64,000 nucleotides of DNA from Chrysaora quinquecirrha (GCA_014526335.1 JACTAT010000037.1:11534008-11598007); one strand, 5' to 3'. Shown: positions 1 through 11,216, counted from the stretch's first letter. Notes: generated from the letters alone by a model not told the origin. Numbers and translations: made by a program.

Positions 1-1200
1 TGAGTTGCTTGACCGGTTTTGAGCTCATTTTCTTTAAGAACTCCCTTTGCATTCTTCACTGATGACACATCGAGTCTATTATACAATTTGCTTCCTATTC
101 CTTTGACAGATGCTTGGGAACACTGCTCCATCCATCCATCGATGCCTGATATATGTTGGATTGGTTCTAAATATACTCAAGTCATTAGGATCGTACAGTT
201 CAATATTTCAGTACAGATAACAACTTGGAGTGTTATCTAATAACGATATGAGATTGAGATAGAATCTCCTCCTGTATATCACAATCTAATATCCGGATTT
301 TGTACAGAAGCGCAAATGATGTACAATTTTAGTATGAAAATAAGTTATCTTGATCTTGATAATGGCTTTATAGTTACCTGTTTCATCAAATTCCGCAAGT
401 GTAAAAGTGAGCAAATTATAACTGGATGCAAATTTTTCAGCTGGCTTATGAATAGCTTGCAAAGAATATTACATAAACTGAAATAACTACCTGGTAGTTA
501 ACATCTTCTTACAAACCCCTCCTCTTAAAAAAACTATACTGTTTATCTGGATCTAGAATCTAAAATAAAAGCTGTAACAAATGGGCCTTATCAGATCTCA
601 TTCTTTTTTATACAATAACAATTACAATCCATGGAAGTTTTTAACTTAACAGCCTAGTTTTATGTAATATGCTTTAATTTTACTTAACAGCCTAGTTTCT
701 GTCAGTAATATTTGTTTTTTTTACCCTGATCTCTTCTGAGACAGAAAGTATTCCTAGCCTTAAGACTATGGCATATATAACTATCATCATTCTGTATCCT
801 TTTTCATAGTGCCATTGTTAAAATTCCTTACATGCTTGTTAAACATTCTCCTAAGAGCTTTGTTCCAAATTAGAAACATGCTGGGGGCATTCAGGAAAAA
901 TAGTATGTTATTTGCTTAGTTCTTTAATTTAATACAGTCTTTTTGCAAACCATGAAAGTTTGTTGATTGATTACAATTCTCAGCAAGTCTAATAAAATTA
1001 AGATCTCAATTATAACGTTACGAGGTAGTGGTAGGTCCTGCTTCAGTCACTTCAAGGGTCGAGGTGTTGGTATCTTACCCTGTGGCTTTTTTGCAAGAAT
1101 CACATTTAGCAAGTGTTTCTTCAATTTCTTCAATATAAATACCTGTGGGTGTAAAAATTTGAAGATGTTTAGCTTTAATGAAAAGTTTACATAATAAACG
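1..1200. other. AT-rich region without recognisable gene
   Basis: No open frame here shows a domain I recognise. The only structure noted is a 17-bp direct repeat (ACTTAACAGCCTAGTTT) at 644-660 and 682-698. The short frame at 19-240 has no recognisable motif. Confidence 0.5.
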
Positions 1201-1212
1201 ATTCAATTGGTC

Positions 1213-1740
1213 TTAATAATGAACCTCAAAACTAACATGATTATCTTTCGCTTCCTTTCCATCTTTGGTAATTGGGTTTTTCAAACAAGCGTATTTGTTG
1301 CAGAGAGCTTTAGACATCTCCTCTAATTCAGTAGCTGTAGGCTCTCTTGGTACTTTTAAATTGCAACACATAGTTCTAATGTTTGAGATTGTATTTCTGA
1401 TTAACCTGTTAACCAGTTCTGAAGACATTGATAGCCTAGAAACTGATCAACTATCTCACTGTCTGAATAGAGAACAAAAGCAGGTGATGTCAACTTTAAA
1501 ATATTTGCTCCTTTGCTGTTATCAGGGTGTTTACTAGATGGGCTACTCTGTCTTGAAGATGCCACTGAACCACTGAAAGAGGATAATTCAAATTTTGCAG
1601 GCAGAATGCTTTCTGGTCTCAAAATTGGGCATACAGTAGATTTTAGCACAGGTGTTGATGGCTTGTTTCCAGCTGACTCAGACTCAAAAGGTAGCAACGA
1701 GTCATTGAAGCTGCTGTCCTCTTTCCAATAACATAGAAAT
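1213..1740 (-). pseudogene. Degenerate exon of a SAM-domain-3-like invertebrate protein
   Basis: Two overlapping minus-strand frames (1697-1401 and 1428-1213) join through a one-base shift. The upstream part is Ser/Pro-rich linker (SSRQSSPSSKH). The downstream part reads SELVNRLIRNTISNIR followed by ELEEMSKALCNKYACLKNP. That pattern (LV-RLIRNT ... LCxKYPxLKxP) matches, as far as I recall, the C-terminal part of uncharacterised SAMD3-like proteins common in fish and marine invertebrates. A possible acceptor AG lies near 1735. The exon at about 2141-2260 on the same strand carries a matching N-terminal SAM-like motif. Function is unknown. The frameshift near 1410-1430 suggests a broken copy. 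Confidence 0.4.
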
Positions 1741-2140
1741 GTATCGATATGAATTATAGTAAAAAACCAGAAAAGGGAAGCTTAAGTCCTTGAAGAATGA
1801 AACATACACCAGAATTGGCATAAAGACTTATAGGGGCATAAAATAATTTATTACATTAAATTCCGTTAAACCTAATTTATTCATATCAAAAAGCATATTC
1901 ATAAAAATTGCATATCCAAAAGCATATAAGCCATTCCCAGAAAGTTTTGTTCTTTAGTAAAGAGAATAGATTAGTGGCATGAAATATTAGTGATTTTTTA
2001 AATTAATTGAAACTTGGGAATTTGTTTGGAACCATGTAGGTTAGACAATGCCTAACCTTGGCTGATAAGAAAATTTCAAGTCTTTGAAAGGGTTCGAGAA
2101 AAAAAATGCAGTTGATATCAAAAGAGACTCACTATTTACT

Positions 2141-2260
2141 CTATTATTTTCCAAACTCTTCTTCTCACCAAAAAATTCTCCACTCCAGGAAAAAGATCAT
2201 TGAGATCTTCTCTTGAAAAATCCAAAAGCAGTTGTGCGTCTACACCTGCAGCTGAATGCA
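2141..2260 (-). pseudogene. Candidate SAM-like exon upstream of the 1.2-1.7 kb exon
   Basis: The minus strand reads VDAQLLLDFSREDLNDLFPG followed by VENFLVRRRVWKII. The LL-x-F-S-x-x-D-L-x-x-LFPG-x-x-x-FL-x-RR-x-LW pattern resembles the end of a SAM-like domain. A possible GTAAAT donor follows the II codons. It precedes the SAMD3-like exon on the same strand, so the two may be one gene. It is too short for a firm call. Confidence 0.35.
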
Positions 2261-2744
2261 AGAAAATTTCAAAAAACATCAAAGTTATAACATCCATTCA
2301 CTAGTGGCCACCTCTGTTGCCCACCAATAAAAGTGTCCAATTTACTCAAATAAAAAACCTATTGTTGAATCAAAATTATTGAATCAAAATGAATCGAGAT
2401 TAACAGAAAATAAGATAATTTTATTTTGATCAAGATTTAAGTTTAATCTGAAAGAAAGCTCTTTACAACAATGCATACCACAAACTATCCAGGTAGAAAC
2501 TAGATACAATCAAAAACAGCCAAGAAATTTAAGGCCTCTCCTATTGTGAATTTCTCTGTGATCTCAACGATTTACATTCTATGTCCTATCATTTTAAGCT
2601 CAGTTATATGTCTTTAATGGCCAATTGATTTGTAAATTCTTCCTAGGGAGTAGCAGTCAGTGATACCCCACTGCCATTTCGAAGTTCATATGCAAGAAAC
2701 CTGTGATGCTTATTGTATACCTGTGATGCAATTTAAATTAGCTA

Positions 2745-3420
2745 TACTTTGGATTTGTAGAGTGTGTTGCCTTTCCAAAATCTGTAACCACGGGAATTGG
2801 GACCCAGTCAGTGTTTCTTAACAATATGTTGTCTTCCTTGAGATCATTGTGGAGGATGCATTTTAGTGCAGAACTGATATGGCCTGAGCCAACAAACATG
2901 AAATTTTCATCTAATCATTTCCAGACAGCTGACTTTCCAGATTGCTAAGTTCAGAAAACATTGTCGCTGTAACATATATTCCATTGACACAAGTGGCAAC
3001 CAACTCTAAAACCAGTGAGTTTTGGTACACAACAAATACATATGGGAAAAGGTTGCTCCCATTGAGTGAGCTTAGAATTCTAGCTTCACTAATGGCATCA
3101 AAAGATGCTATTCTCGGAATTTTTACTGCAACATTTATCTTAAGTTGTGAAAATAGGCCAACTTTCACGATTCCAAAGCTACCTTTACCAAGAATTGGCC
3201 CAGTGTAGGGGAATATAATTGCTTCTTCCAGTAATGTAAAGCTGTGACCCAACTTAGAAGCAAGATAGGCATTTTCATCTACAGCCTTCTGTGATAAGTA
3301 TTGTCCAACACATCTGGTCTGAACTGATGAAGTATTAAGATCAAATCTTATCTTAGGCTTCTTTCTGTACGACTGAGACTTGTACATACTCAATGCATCG
3401 TTACATTCTTGCAATTTCAA
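2745..3420 (-). pseudogene. Broken protein kinase catalytic domain
   Basis: A minus-strand frame of 169 residues carries a glycine-rich loop (LGKGSFGIVKVG, about residue 97) and the VAIK-type lysine motif VAVK. It ends in a stop near 2911. Past that stop and one frameshift the same strand continues with ILHNDLKEDNIL (HRD-type catalytic loop, near 2835-2865) and TDFGKA (DFG, near 2770-2785). All three catalytic landmarks are therefore present in order, but the reading frame is broken at least twice and the C-lobe ends at about 2745. The N-terminal ~90 residues have no recognised domain. Kinases of this style are multicopy in several marine invertebrates (recollection). Its 5' end abuts the mariner element at 3444, which may have interrupted it. 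Confidence 0.6.
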
Positions 3421-3443
3421 CTTCAGTAACTTATTTACTTCTA

Positions 3444-4200
3444 CAGGGTGGCCCGAAAATGGACCCCAAACTTAAAAATTTATAAATAAATTTTTCTTAA
3501 GTAGGAATTTCATGAAATGTATACTACATGATATTCAACTCAAGTGAGATATTTCTTTGAAATATTGTGATTATATGGGCTAGCATCTATGAATAAATCG
3601 ACTTTAAAACTTTTCTGTCCAAAAACATATTGTAACAAAATATGCAACTTCATATCCTTACGTAACAAAACAAGAAAATCAATAATTCATTCTTTCAGTC
3701 AAATGATATGTTCAAATGTCCTCCATCCTGCTCAATACACTTCTCTAATGCGACTGGCCATGCATTTAAGTAATGAGCTTGACAATTTCGCGCTGGGATA
3801 ATGAGAACCATCAGGGCGCGATTACAGTCCGCAATGATGGAATATTACGAACGTCTTTTCCTTGCACAAACAAGAGCTTGAATCCCCAATTGAATAATCA
3901 AGTCAGGGCTATTTGCTGCTCACTTCTCTTTTGAAATAAAATCTGGGACGTTCACTTCAGCAAAATCCTGAGTAGAGCAAAATCCTGGATTGCCAATTTC
4001 CCGCCAAAACGGCAGATTTTGGGACATCATAAATTTAATGTCTAATTATGCAGAGATGGAAGCTGTTATTATCAAGATATTACCACACGATATTGCCTTT
4101 GAGTTGAATATTACCTGGTATAAATTTTATAAAATTCCTCTTTCAGAAAAATTATTCAGAAAATATTTTCCTAAGAGGGTCCCTATTTTGGGCCACCCTG
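3444..4200 (-). mobile_element. Mariner-like element remnant (757 bp)
   Basis: The ends are inverted copies: CAGGGTGGCCCGAAAATGG at the left and its counterpart ending ...GGGCCACCCTG at the right, each flanked by TA (3442-3443 and 4201-4202), the mariner target duplication. Minus-strand codons near 3695-3800 read LSSSLLKCMASRI and CIEQDGGH. CxEQDGGHFE is a familiar C-terminal signature of one group of mariner transposases. Most of the transposase is missing, so this is a non-autonomous, internally deleted copy. Confidence 0.8.
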
Positions 4201-4203
4201 TAG

Positions 4204-4820
4204 TTTCCTTTTTACTTCTTTCTCTTTTTCTGTCTTCCTTAATTGCTTTGTATTTTTTTGCCCTTTTTTTTCGCAGCCTTTCTCCTTTGGTTATATTTAC
4301 ACTTTCCTAAAATACCAGGGGACTAAGTTCTAGAATGTGTAAGAATGTGTTCTAGAATGTGTAGTTCTAGAATGTGGTCCAATAATGTGTAATGTGTTCA
4401 GTCAGATATAACATCTTTAAACTTCATGAAGCCACAGAAATCTTAAGCCCTAGATACTTGTCCTATTCTTCCTTTGACATTTGTTAACACATTCTTGTCA
4501 AACCTTTATAATGAATATACCATTGAACAATAATGTGAATCACCAAAACAGTGAACCAACATATGGGTGCAGGCTTCAAGTTCTTCTATAATTTCTTATA
4601 AGACATAGTAAGACTCAATTACAAGAAAGTATACGGTAATAGTTAATAGTTAATTGTTTTTAAATTGAAAGGTGCCTTGGACAAGCCCCCTAAGTATGTG
4701 TTAAACATTCACCAACAAAAGATTCACTCTAGATACTGTTTCATCTTTCACTAGGAATGTAATTTTGTTTTTAAAGTCACTTCCAGCAGAAACTCTTGAA
4801 TCTGAATATGAGATAATAAC
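4204..4820. other. Intergenic, no gene seen
   Basis: AT-rich. A short degenerate direct repeat (TTCTAGAATGTGTA and variants) lies at 4328-4392. The minus-strand frame at 4701-4889 has no recognised domain. Confidence 0.4.
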
Positions 4821-4821
4821 T

Positions 4822-4900
4822 GCAAGGAAATTCCATGTATCATGAATATCCCTCCAGGATGCCAAAAGCCAATACCTTGGCAGCAGCACCTGACACAGTG
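4822..4900 (+). repeat. Direct repeat copy 1 flanking a MITE
   Basis: About 79 bp starting GCAAGGAAATTCCATGTATC recurs as a diverged copy at about 5577-5653. Shared blocks include ATATCCCTCCAG and CTTGGCAGCA. The MITE at 4904-5490 lies between the two copies, so a local tandem duplication probably pre-dates or accompanies the insertion. Confidence 0.6.
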
Positions 4901-4903
4901 CTA

Positions 4904-5490
4904 CCCTTATCGGCCCTTTTTATGCTGGCCCTAAATGGCGTTAATTTTAGCCTAGAGGTGTTATAAGGGCCGGCGTTAAAAGGGCCAAAAATTTGGAATT
5001 TTTCTCAAAAAGTGGCGTTAATTTCCACACACCTATTTTTGCTACCACACACTATATTTTAGGAATTTTCATAAACAGCATGAAAACAAAGCCATCTTAG
5101 CAAAAATGGAAACTTTCATCAATAAGCAAGTTCAAAAGATGGCAGAGAAATGTGATTTTGAACAGCAGCGATTGATAGGAGGGGAATGTTGGGAAGAATT
5201 TGAAGATGAAATAGACGAAGATTCAATAGGAGTGAAGTTCGATGATGAAGAAAACGTAGATAGCAGTGAGACAATTGTAATTGACTAACATGAATTATAT
5301 TCAAGGTTATACAAAATAATAAAAGATGCAACAGTGCGTAAAAATATATTGTTGTTTTTTCCTTGTTCTTCGAGTGGCGTAAAACATGGCCCTAAATGGC
5401 GTTAAAGAAAATTTCAAGAGCGGCGGAATTAGGGCCGGCGTAAAAACGGCCGGCGTTAAATTAGGGCCGGCATAAAAAGGGCCGATAAGG
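4904..5490. mobile_element. TA-flanked MITE with CCCTTATCGGCCC inverted ends
   Basis: The left end CCCTTATCGGCCCTTTTTAT mirrors the right end (reverse complement CCTTATCGGCCCTTTTTAT), and TA dinucleotides flank both sides (4902-4903, 5491-5492). The subterminal zones repeat AGGGCCGGCGTTAAA and GGCCCTAAATGGCGTTAA several times in both orientations. The interior holds a 60-codon acidic frame at 5106-5288 (METFINKQVQKMAEKC...) with no recognised domain. Length and structure fit a non-autonomous DNA transposon. The superfamily is not assignable beyond TA duplication. Confidence 0.7.
5106..5288 (+). CDS. Small acidic ORF inside the MITE, function unknown
   Basis: Sixty codons from ATG to TAA, strongly acidic in the second half (EEFEDEIDEDS and FDDEENVDSS). 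No family is recognised. It may be a residual transposase exon or a chance frame. The acidic composition resembles N-terminal segments of transposon-encoded nuclear proteins, but that is weak evidence. Confidence 0.25.
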   Translation: METFINKQVQKMAEKCDFEQQRLIGGECWEEFEDEIDEDSIGVKFDDEENVDSSETIVID

Positions 5491-5576
5491 TACTCTAACT
5501 CAGAAATAGAAAATGTTATCAAAATAGTGTGTTTTCTCTGCAAGTTTCACTATGAATTGGCACTGAGATACTTAAG

Positions 5577-5653
5577 GCAAGGGAATTCCATATAAAATAG
5601 ATATCCCTCCAGCATGCCACAAGCCAATTCCTTGGCAGCAACACCTGATGCAG
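5577..5653 (+). repeat. Direct repeat copy 2 flanking the MITE
   Basis: Diverged counterpart of 4822-4900, sharing GGAATTCCAT, ATATCCCTCCAG and CTTGGCAGCA. Confidence 0.55.
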
Positions 5654-5659
5654 TATTGT

Positions 5660-7330
5660 TTCTCAAATCAAATCCAGTGAAAATTTTGCCAAACAAGTGG
5701 ACATGGATGAGTGAAAACAATCTGAGCTACTCCTTAGTTAGTGATTGAGCAAGGCCTTACTGTTATCTGGAAGGCGCCAACTTCAAGATAGGCCTACAAG
5801 CTTATTAACAAACATCTTGATCCCTAATCTTTTCTAAATGCATACTGAGTGCTATTTTTAATTAATGCTTCTGTTCGTAATGGGCTATTCCATTATTTAT
5901 CTATACATGGTAATTAAAGTAATAATTTGCTGAAGGTCATACCCCCTGGATATTGAACCTCTGAAGATGGAAGACCCCCTGGAAATTTTGAAATTTTTAG
6001 CAGCATCACTACATGCAAGAAATGTAATGGAAGTGGTAACAATTTTTAGAAACCCTGGGAATTTTTAGTGCTACCAAATGACCCCCCGGAAATTTTCTAC
6101 CTTCATGCACGAACAGTATAGGCAGGGAATATTTCAATAACAATCTAATTTTCAACCTAACTTTGAATTTTATTACACATTCTGGGTAAATCGATAGCGC
6201 TGATTCCAAATCCGAGATGGGCCCTGTGAAATTTTGACCGGAAGTTGGACTTTTTGATGACGTCATCAAAGTACCTTTTTTGCCCCTTGTCTGCAGTATC
6301 TCTCTACTAGTGCATCCAAGAAGGTCGGTAACTACAAATATGGGTTCTCCTGACCTAGAGCTTTTGAATGATATATAATGAGTTCGATTTTACATTTCTT
6401 CTTTCTATGAAGACTGCTGAATTGATAGAAGGCCCTGGAAACTTATAATGCATCCCCCATATATAGGTAATGGAAGTAAAAAAAAGTTTCCTGATGCCCT
6501 GGAAGATATAGATATCCGTGGCAACACCCCCCCTGGAGAAATAACAAATTTTTTTATGCTCAGATCTCTAGGAAAATGGCTCTATGTTAATCTATAAACA
6601 TAACCACAACATAAGAGAGCATACTTTGATTATTATACTATTACTGAAAATAATGTGTTTTATGCAATCCGAGAAAAGCGGGGCTTATTGGGCTATACAA
6701 AATTTATGAAAGAAATTACAAACCAACTCTACGTATGTAAAAAATATGCAAGAAAATACCATCAGAAATATAGTGAAAAATATAGCTAAAAATATAGTGA
6801 ATAAAATATTTAGCAATAAAATAAAAAGGAAGAATGTATATCTTTTTTGCTTTTTGAAACTTTTATATTTTTTGCTTTTTTGAATATTTTTCAAGCTGGA
6901 TGTAAGTAATAAATAACCAACCAACTCCAGTTAACAATGGGCCATCAATCGAAAGGGTTGGAAAGAAAATTATCCTATTTGCTTTAAATATGAACGAAAC
7001 AGCACAGCACAGGAATGAATAGTGTGCAACAAAAGTATGGATTATACTTTTTCATTCTGAACCATCTTTATAAATTTACAAAGTAGGTCCGTGGAGTCAG
7101 TTATACATTCTAAAACCCAAACATTTAGGAAAATGTGGATGAAATCATGTAAGTCATTGATTCTGCGTAGAACCCAAACTCACAATCCATCAATTGATTT
7201 TTAAACATTGATACAGGAAAACTGGTGAACCATTCTAATGCTGATGTTTAACCTTATGTATGTCATGCATCAATAAATGTATTAAGCTAAGCGATAATAT
7301 TTACACTTTTGACAATTAACAAAACCATTC
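5660..7330. other. AT-rich region, no gene seen
   Basis: There is no convincing coding frame. A loosely repeated phrase (ACCCCCTGGAAATTTT variants) occurs at about 5940-6090 and in related form near 6425-6545, suggesting an old dispersed repeat. The lysine/phenylalanine-rich minus frame at 6685-6924 is an AT-composition artefact. Confidence 0.4.
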
Positions 7331-7339
7331 ATTCATGTA

Positions 7340-7998
7340 ACCCTTGATTTAATTTTCATCGAACCATTTGCAATTTTCATTATCACATTAACTTTATAGA
7401 TGCGTTCAGGCTCTGATGAGTAGAGAACCTTTATCCAGTCATTCTCAATGTCACTTTCTTGTACTATGGCGACATGCCATGCAGGTTTCCAGTCTGTGTT
7501 AATTACATCTTCTTTGCTACCGAAAAATGATCACGAAAATTGAATCATACAAATCTTGTGTTACCTCTTTAGTTGCTTCATTAATGCTCTGAAAGACATT
7601 GAGGGCTTTTGATGGCTTCCCAGATTGTTTTAGTTCTTCTCTAAAAAGGAAACATGAAAGTAGCTAGATTCTTTGCACTTAAATATTTTCAAATTAAAAA
7701 GAAGTGCGTTTAAAAAGTGAAGAAAGATTTATAACAACAATCTCTTTTGAAGCAGCAGCATTAGTCAGTGGCGTTGCTAAAGTAAATAAGATGTTTACCA
7801 CAAAGGCTTCAGAACCTCGGTGATGTTAACCAAGCTGATATTACTCGGGACGCAGAGCTGACTCTTAGTATATGTTGCTGTAACACTGGCCATTTTGCGA
7901 GGCTCTTCTATGCTTATCTCTGGCATCTGTGGGGTTGGAAACATCCTCAATGTAATAGGAGCGGGTGAAACTTCGTTCCTCACAACTTGAAGAAACAT
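7340..7998 (-). pseudogene. Possible exons of an unrecognised minus-strand gene
   Basis: Three coding-looking blocks lie in order on the minus strand. Block one (about 7990-7795) reads EVSPAPITLRMFPTPQMPEI and ends in KPLW with a GTAAAC donor. Block two (7640-7565) follows a pyrimidine-rich acceptor (TTTCCTTTTTAG) and has a GTAACA donor. Block three (from about 7516) reads NTDWKPAWHVAIVQESDIE and ends in a stop near 7335. The 48-bp gap between blocks two and three does not keep frame, so either the splice choice is wrong or the copy is broken. No domain is recognised. Confidence 0.3.
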
Positions 7999-8169
7999 GA
8001 ATTACATACACTAGCCTATGAACTGCATCAGATGACATCTTTCAGCATGGTAGATAAGATGCTTTCTTTCTGCTCTAAGCAGAGAAACTTTTAGTGCCAA
8101 CTGATCTTTGTTTCCCCTTGTGGAAATATTGTGGAATTCGAGGACTCTTCTTTGAGATGTACAAAACTT

Positions 8170-8447
8170 CAAAATTGCGATGAATAGCGGAATCATTTTC
8201 GGGCATACTTAAAAGCTTTTTTCGTCTGACACTCCTCAGAGTATAAACGTCAGGAACAGACCGAAACAATAGACTAAGGCGAAATTTATAACCAGATGCG
8301 GCTCGAAATGCATCAATCAGAAAGAACGAAAAGCTGAATTGGCATTGTGTTTTAAACACCAATCAGCTGGTCGGATACAGCGGGAGGACCAATGAATTAT
8401 TTGAAGAGTCCAAGTGAGAAAACGAACTCTTTCTGTCTACACAGAAC
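8170..8447 (-). repeat. PLE-1 pseudo-LTR, 3' copy (sense orientation)
   Basis: This 278-bp block is the inverted counterpart of 10230-10508. It begins with the last codons of the GIY-YIG nuclease frame (minus strand VLCRQKEFVFSLGLFK then stop) and runs into the 3' untranslated end. Penelope-like elements are known to have terminal repeats in variable orientation (pseudo-LTRs). It contains a hammerhead motif at 8205-8244. Confidence 0.8.
8205..8244 (-). ncRNA. Hammerhead ribozyme motif in PLE-1 3' pseudo-LTR
   Basis: Read on the minus strand, in order: stem I ATACT, core CTGAGGA, stem II with loop GTGTCAGAC, core GAAA, palindromic stem III AAAGCTTT, TA (U16.1 and H17), then AGTAT closing stem I. 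Every conserved core position of a type I hammerhead is present. Very short stem III helices are typical of PLE ribozymes, which are thought to act as dimers. Stem I is one pair shorter than in the other copy because of a T for C change. Confidence 0.75.
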
Positions 8448-10229
8448 CGGCCTTTTGGTTTTGATGTAGACAGATTCCAAAACCCCTAAGTGAAACAAAG
8501 ATCTTGCTTTGCCAATGATTCTGAAAAAATCCTCGCTGTAATTTTCCGCACAAATCGGGTTATCGAGTAGATATTGTCCTATGGCAGAATCATGTTTAAG
8601 ACTAGGTTGTTGTTTAGACCCACGGGATGGTTGCTCTCTTTGCCGAAAATTATGCAGACGAATGTTAGTAGCGACATGCTGCTTTATCCTATCACCTAAT
8701 CTCTGGAAGTACGACCTATGTACCTGGCATCACACCGGCACGAGAATTCATAAATGACCAAACTTTTTTGTGTGGTAGGTACGCAATCCTTTTGAATGGA
8801 TGGTAGAACTTTCCGAGTGCCAAAAACTAACCGAGGGTTGGCAGCAGCGAAGCACTTAGTAATGGCCTTTTTAATTTGACTTTCCAATCGCAATGAGACG
8901 TTTCCTATCCAAGGCATTTTTAGGTAAACAGGGCACTTTTGCGGACCATACTTTTTATCAGCCGAAGAACTTGCGATCTTCTTGCGAAAACAATCTGAAA
9001 TGACGTCCTCAGGGTAACCGTTTTCAATGAGAATAGACCGTATTTTATCCAATTCCAAATCAAGCCGAGATTTAGAGCAAATCATAAGTGCCCGATGAAC
9101 TAGCGTGTTGATGAGGTTAATTTTCCTCTGTTTTGGACTAAAGGAATCCCACCGTGTATAGAGGCAGCTAAAGGTTGGTTTCCTATATATACTGGTGAGA
9201 AATCCAGTAGCAGTGTTTTCAACAAAGACGTCGAGAACGGCAAAGAGTTGTTTTGCTCCTTTTCAAAGTAAATTTTAGAGACGGATGCAAGGCGTTGAGT
9301 TTTGGAGGAAAAGCGTTACAATCGGACTCTTTTTGAAAATGGCGAAAGTGTCATCAACATATCGAAAATAAACCGGAGGTTTTGATGTGGAGCGAAAAGT
9401 TGACCTTCGAGAAACCAACAAAGATGTTTGCTAGCGCTGGTCCCAATGGGCTCCCCATGGCGACTCCGTCCTTTGTCGGTACATCTCATTGTTGAAGCTG
9501 AACTCTACCGACCTGGTAGCAGACTCCATCAATTCGACAAATACCTCCTCAGGGAACGGCGGACTGACAAGTTCACCCGGTATAGAGCTCTAGCGCAAAT
9601 CCCGATAGTATCATCCAAAGATACGTTAGTGAAAAGACTGCTGATGTCGAAGGAACACATAAACGATTTTGTCGGGTCTAACTGAAGGTTTTGAATAACG
9701 TTAGCAAAAGAAAAGAATCAAATACAATTTTAGAATAAAGTTCCAAAACAGGTGCTAAAATTTCCGAAAGCCATTTAGCAAGCTCATGTTGAGCTGAACC
9801 AACCATAGATAGAATAGGCCTAAGAGGGACCTTGGGTTTGTGAGTTTTAGGTAGACCATACATCCGTGGGCGCTGCGAACCCATTGGTCGGATCCTATCG
9901 TAAATTTCTTGAGTCAATAGTTTTTTCTTGACCAATTCAAGCAACCGTTTTTGAAGTTTCTGCTCTATTTTAGCCGTTTTATCGTGCTGTTTGACGTTGC
10001 CTAATTTTTCAAATTTATTTTCATCATTGAGCACGTTGCCCATTTTCGAAATATAATCTTTTTGGTTCAAAATAACGACCCCAGATCCTTTATCAGGTTT
10101 TGTGATAAGAATCTGTTTGTTGTTTTGGAGGGATTTGATCGCTTGAAAATGTTCCCTATGCATATAAAAATCCGTGAGGTCGATAGGTGTGCCACAATGA
10201 GCATGAGCTACATCGTTTAAACGGGCTTT
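8448..10229 (-). pseudogene. PLE-1: RT plus GIY-YIG endonuclease, frameshifted
   Basis: Minus strand. The N-terminal block (10229-9678) has ITKPDKGSGVVILNQKDY and MYGLPKTHKP, standard PLE fingers motifs. Near 9430-9480 a shifted frame gives VAMGSPLGPALANIFVGF, and near 9370 PVYFRYVDDTFAIF carries the catalytic YVDD. The block 9085-8696 ends YEFSCRCDARYIGRTSR, the GIY-YIG core. After one more shift it continues LGDRIKQHVATNI and LESVYIKTKRP, with the glutamate expected in the nuclease. The order RT then GIY-YIG is that of canonical EN+ Penelope elements. At least three frameshifts or stops make it inactive. The 5' end is truncated: coding sequence runs directly into the inverted repeat at 10230. 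Confidence 0.85.
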
Positions 10230-10508
10230 GTTCTGTGTAGACAGAAAGAGTTCGTTTTCTCACTTGGACTCTTCAAATAATTCATTGGTCCTCCCGCTGT
10301 ATCCAACCAGCTGATTGGTGTTTAAAACACAATGCCAATTCAGCTTTTCGTTCTTTCTGATTGGTGCATTTCGAGCCGCATCTGGTTATAAATTCCGCCT
10401 TAGTCTATTGTTTCGGTCTGTTTCTGACGTTCATACTCTGAGGAGTGTCAGACGAAAAAAGCTTTTAAGTATGCCCGAAAATGATTCCGCTATTCATCGC
10501 AATTTTGA
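10230..10508 (+). repeat. PLE-1 pseudo-LTR, inverted 5' copy
   Basis: Reverse-complement copy of 8170-8447, starting at the GTTCTGTGTAGACAG junction and ending at CGCAATTTTGA. It sits immediately before the truncated RT. The two arms differ at only a handful of positions by eye. Confidence 0.8.
10432..10473 (+). ncRNA. Hammerhead ribozyme motif in PLE-1 inverted 5' pseudo-LTR
   Basis: Plus strand, in order: stem I CATACT, CTGAGGA, stem II/loop GTGTCAGAC, GAAA, stem III palindrome AAAGCTTT, TA, then AGTATG. Stem I has six Watson-Crick pairs. Predicted cleavage follows the A of TA at 10467. It would be transcribed from the strand opposite to the PLE coding frame. Confidence 0.8.
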
Positions 10509-10904
10509 GGACTCTTCTCAAAAATGAAATACTCTTCATGCCGGTCGCGCTTGTTGGTAAAGAATTCATATTTCCGTTGTAGCGATTTGTGCTTTCTGAA
10601 AGCTGAAATTCAATTGTAAGGATAAGAAGAATTGTTAACTAGTACCACCTTGTAAATGGCAAATCTAAACATGCAAAATGATCAATGATGTATTACCCTG
10701 GGTACCAGACTTTCAATATCAAGAAAATGAAAGTCTGGTCTCAAGAGAACCTAGCCTCATTTCCATGTTGTGTAACTGACCAATCAGTAGTGTGCGTTCA
10801 CATTTTGTGCACGTTCAAAGGTCATGTCAAGACAATAGAATTAAGAAAAATTAACTGTGGGATAAAAATGCAGACCAGGACCAGAACCAAATTCTGAGAA
10901 CAAG

Positions 10905-11216
10905 ATGGCGACGGCTGACGAAAGCAAATTGAAAGTTGCCGTAAAGAGACACTGTAAGATCTCGTTTCCAAATGTGGATGATGTATCGAGCATGCAGTTT
11001 GAAGCCCTACGCTCTTTATTTGATTGGAAAAGTGACACATTTGCCACTCTGCCTACTGGCTGGACATTGCAAATCATTGATTTTTCAGCTTTGCGGTGCC
11101 TCATTGCGAAGAAGTCGATGTTTTTAGGCCACTCCAAGTCCAATTCCGTAATAATTGTTATTTCACCCCTGTTGGCGATAATGGATTTGCAGGACAACAA
11201 CAAAGGAATTTTTTGA
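10905..11216 (+). CDS. RecQ-type DNA helicase N-terminal fragment
   Basis: One hundred and three codons from a good start context (CAAGATGGCG) read MATADESKLKVAVKRHC, then FEALRSLFDWKSDTFATLPTG, then VIIVISPLLAIMDLQ. RecQ-family SF2 helicases have a Q-motif region, motif I (ATLPTGxGKS) and motif Ia (VVVSPLLALMxDQV) in this order and spacing. Here motif I has lost its Gly-Lys-Ser (PTGW then TLQ), so ATP binding is not expected. The frame ends after motif Ia; no later helicase motifs were found in the element. It lies inside a TIR-bounded transposon, so it is cargo or a transposon gene remnant rather than a host gene. Confidence 0.65.
   Translation: MATADESKLKVAVKRHCKISFPNVDDVSSMQFEALRSLFDWKSDTFATLPTGWTLQIIDFSALRCLIAKKSMFLGHSKSNSVIIVISPLLAIMDLQDNNKGIF

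Noticed and set aside
6685..6924. Phe/Leu-rich membrane-like ORF
   Set aside because: AT-composition artefact with FFTIFL runs from AT-rich repeats.
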